64,000 nt of DNA. Source: Trinickia dinghuensis. Its GTDB lineage: Bacteria > Pseudomonadota > Gammaproteobacteria > Burkholderiales > Burkholderiaceae. Positions 62,383-64,000 of the stretch are shown piece by piece; the first letter of the stretch is position 1, and each line of letters opens with the position of its first letter. Made by a program: the position numbers and the translations under genes. The notes under the pieces are model-generated. The model searched no databases. It was not told where the DNA came from and was given only the letters and a program-made list of their open reading frames with translations. The DNA is taken from positions 248,001 through 312,000 of the forward strand of contig NZ_QRGA01000008.1 in NCBI RefSeq assembly GCF_003367175.1, given 5' to 3'.

Positions 62383-63111
62383 ATGCAAAGCTACGGTCTG
62401 GCCCATGCTTGGGCTCAAGGCGATCTCGTCACGCGCGCCATTGCACTCACGCTGCTGACGATGTCGGTGCTGTCGTGGACGGTCATCGTCATCAAGGGCT
62501 GGAACATCGTCCGCCTCGGGAGGCTGACGAAAAACGCCGAACGGCAGTTCTGGCATTCCGACGATTTCTCGCACGGCATCGATGCATTGGCTCAGGCGCT
62601 GCCGGCTCGCGAGCGCAATCCGTTCCTCGCGCTCGCCTTGTCGGGCCAGGAAGCGGCAGACCACCATCAACGCACGCGTCCGCATCTGCATGACCGGCTA
62701 GACGTGTCGGATTGGATCACGCGTTGCCTGAAAGACACGATGGACGACGGCATCGCGCGCATGCAGCGAGGGCTCGCCGTCCTGGCATCGATCGGCGGTA
62801 CCGCGCCTTTCGTCGGATTGTTCGGCACCGTATGGGGCATTTATCACGCGCTGATCGCCATCGGCGAAAGCGGTCAAGCATCGATCGACCGCATCGCGGG
62901 CCCAATCGGCGAAGCGCTGATCATGACGGCATTCGGCCTCGTCGTCGCCGTGCCGGCGGTACTCGGCTACAACGCACTCACGCGCTCGAACCGCGCGATC
63001 GTGGGCAGCCTGCGCCGGTTCGCGCATAGCCTGCACGCCTATTTCGTCACGGGAGCGCGCGTCGCGCCGGCGGCGAATCCGACGCTGCGCGTGGCAACGC
63101 GCGCAAGCTAA
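62383..63111 (+). CDS. exbB: ExbB motor protein
   Basis: A 242-residue membrane protein from ATG 62383, with AAAAAGAAAAGG upstream. Three helices of the MotA/TolQ/ExbB family are visible (AIALTLLTMSVLSWTVIVI; LAVLASIGGTAPFVGLFGTV; ALIMTAFGLVVAVPAVLG), with the conserved GTVWGIYHAL and Gly/Pro-rich helices. It forms the proton channel with ExbD and drives TonB. It follows tonB by 33 bp and precedes exbD by 17 bp. Confidence 0.93.
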   Translation: MQSYGLAHAWAQGDLVTRAIALTLLTMSVLSWTVIVIKGWNIVRLGRLTKNAERQFWHSDDFSHGIDALAQALPARERNPFLALALSGQEAADHHQRTRPHLHDRLDVSDWITRCLKDTMDDGIARMQRGLAVLASIGGTAPFVGLFGTVWGIYHALIAIGESGQASIDRIAGPIGEALIMTAFGLVVAVPAVLGYNALTRSNRAIVGSLRRFAHSLHAYFVTGARVAPAANPTLRVATRAS

Positions 63112-63128
63112 TCGATCGGGAGCGAAAC

Positions 63129-63548
63129 ATGGCGATATCGCTATTCGACGACGAAGCGGACGAAGGGCTGATAGGCGAAATCAACATGACGCCGCTGATC
63201 GACGTTATGTTGGTACTCCTAATCGTTTTTCTCATTGCGATTCCCGCTATCGAGCACGCGATCAAGCTCGATCTGCCGCACGTCGGCAGTCAGCAGCAAG
63301 ACATCAAGCCCCCGCATGTGGACGTGGCGGTGCGGGCCGACGGCACGCTCGCCTGGGATGGCACGAACATCGACGATGCGGGCTTGCATGCGGCGCTGGA
63401 ACGCGCGGCGAAGGCGAATCCGCAGCCTCAGTTGCGATTGCGCGCCGATCGCAAAGTGCCCTACGAGCGTGTCGCCGACGTCATGTCGGCGGCCCAGGAA
63501 AGCGGGCTGACGCAGATCGGATTCGTTACCGAACCACGTCCGCGCTAG
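63129..63548 (+). CDS. exbD: ExbD motor protein
   Basis: A 139-residue protein from ATG 63129. The N-terminal INMTPLIDVMLVLLIVFLIA contains the proton-carrying Asp in the single membrane helix, and the C-terminal periplasmic domain has the HVDVAVRADGTL and VMSAAQESGLTQIGFVTEP segments of ExbD/TolR. It works with ExbB and TonB. The operon ends in a strong terminator after this gene. Confidence 0.93.
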   Translation: MAISLFDDEADEGLIGEINMTPLIDVMLVLLIVFLIAIPAIEHAIKLDLPHVGSQQQDIKPPHVDVAVRADGTLAWDGTNIDDAGLHAALERAAKANPQPQLRLRADRKVPYERVADVMSAAQESGLTQIGFVTEPRPR

Positions 63549-63612
63549 CGCTCTCGGCGTCACGGGCGTATCGGGTAGTTCGGGCCGCGGCCACATCGCT
63601 TCTGCCCATAGT

Positions 63613-63646
63613 AAAAGGCCCTTATCGGGCGATAAGGGCCTTTTTT
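63613..63646 (+). terminator. Strong terminator after exbD
   Basis: A 14-bp stem (63613-63626 with 63631-63644) with a four-base loop, beginning AAAAGGCC and ending in T-run to 63646, lies about 65 bp after exbD. It is symmetric enough to work on both strands. Confidence 0.9.
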
Positions 63647-64000
63647 CGTGCGCACACGGCGCCTTCGGGCGGCGGGCTCACATCCCATCGGACTGGTTCG
63701 AGCACCACATGCGATCGCCGTGCTTTGCACGAACCACGCTTTCAGCCCTATCCGGCTTGCTATAAGAGCAGCCGTTTTGTTTTCGCGCTGGACGCCCCAA
63801 CGCGAAAGGCACTTCACTATAGGCCCCAGCGCTCGGTGCTTCAAGACACCGGCCATTGAATCTACCGATCGTCCCGGCGGCTTCAAATGGCAAAAGCGAT
63901 TCGCTTGCTCGCGCACCGGCTCACATATTGAGCCGCCCCGTATTGAGCCGCCCCTCAATGGCAGGGGCCACCCGCGTCAACGTACCGTATCGGCCACCGC
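63647..64000. other. Gene-free right edge
   Basis: The last 354 bp contain no gene I can support. The minus-strand open frames here have no ribosome-binding site or coding pattern. No RNA gene, repeat or mobile element was recognised. Confidence 0.5.

Noticed and set aside
63560-63958. 132-residue minus-strand open frame at the right edge
   Set aside because: It runs through the exbD terminator hairpin and has no coding pattern.

Overview
The window is GC-rich DNA with codon use and gene content typical of Burkholderiaceae sensu lato (Burkholderia, Paraburkholderia, Caballeronia, Trinickia). The signs are a Wsp-type chemosensory cluster carrying a hybrid kinase, an acs / VC_2705-type symporter / class I fumarase / bfr / murI / bfd / tonB-exbB-exbD run, and a tRNA-Ser(GGA). 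I cannot fix genus or species from the sequence alone. No rRNA, CRISPR array, integrase or insertion sequence was seen.

Layout. 1-5367 (-): the N-terminal 1789 codons of a giant LEPR-motif / DUF4347 / DUF11-repeat surface protein that runs off the left edge. 5.4-8.5 kb: a secreted alpha/beta hydrolase behind two PurR/LacI-like operators, an AAA ATPase whose start is covered by an inverted repeat, and a small hypothetical gene. 8.5-14.3 kb (-): an iron cell-surface-signalling locus made of an ECF sigma factor, FecR, a TonB-like protein, an OmpR-type regulator with a degenerate receiver, and an STN-domain TonB-dependent receptor with a FecI-like candidate promoter. 14.6-15.8 kb (-): an MFS exporter.

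16.3-29.4 kb is the most interesting part. A complete ebo (EDB) cluster in the order A-B-D-E-F-C is followed by an ABM-VOC fusion and two genes that together look like a split VioB (N-terminal VioB-like protein, then a separate ferritin-like protein). Facing them, on the other strand, are a nitrobindin-like beta-barrel protein and a flavin amine oxidase. This resembles the oxidase plus VioB/RebD logic of aryl-pyruvate imine dimerisation joined to the ebo machinery that cyanobacteria need for scytonemin, so it is a candidate undescribed natural-product pathway.

29.9-41.7 kb (+): a tightly overlapping Wsp-like chemosensory operon (two-receiver GAF kinase, CheW, CheR-TPR, CheW, MCP, CheA-REC, CheB, three-receiver hybrid kinase, lone receiver) with no diguanylate cyclase. 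41.9-47.4 kb is an accessory patch ending at tRNA-Ser: a GST, orphan small proteins, a HigBA-type toxin-antitoxin pair, and a 500-bp direct duplication of a GNAT acetyltransferase gene. The duplication brackets a zinc-ribbon / ADP-ribosyltransferase-like gene that is translationally coupled to an 81-residue partner.

47.4-52.4 kb (-): an amino-acid-type cluster (gamma-glutamylcyclotransferase-like protein, PLP aminotransferase, LysE exporter, FAD oxidoreductase, GNAT). 52.8-63.6 kb: core metabolism and iron genes, with a sodium:solute symporter pair behind acs, fumarase, bacterioferritin, glutamate racemase, Bfd under a Fur-box-like site, a 20-residue membrane peptide, and TonB-ExbB-ExbD ending in a strong terminator.
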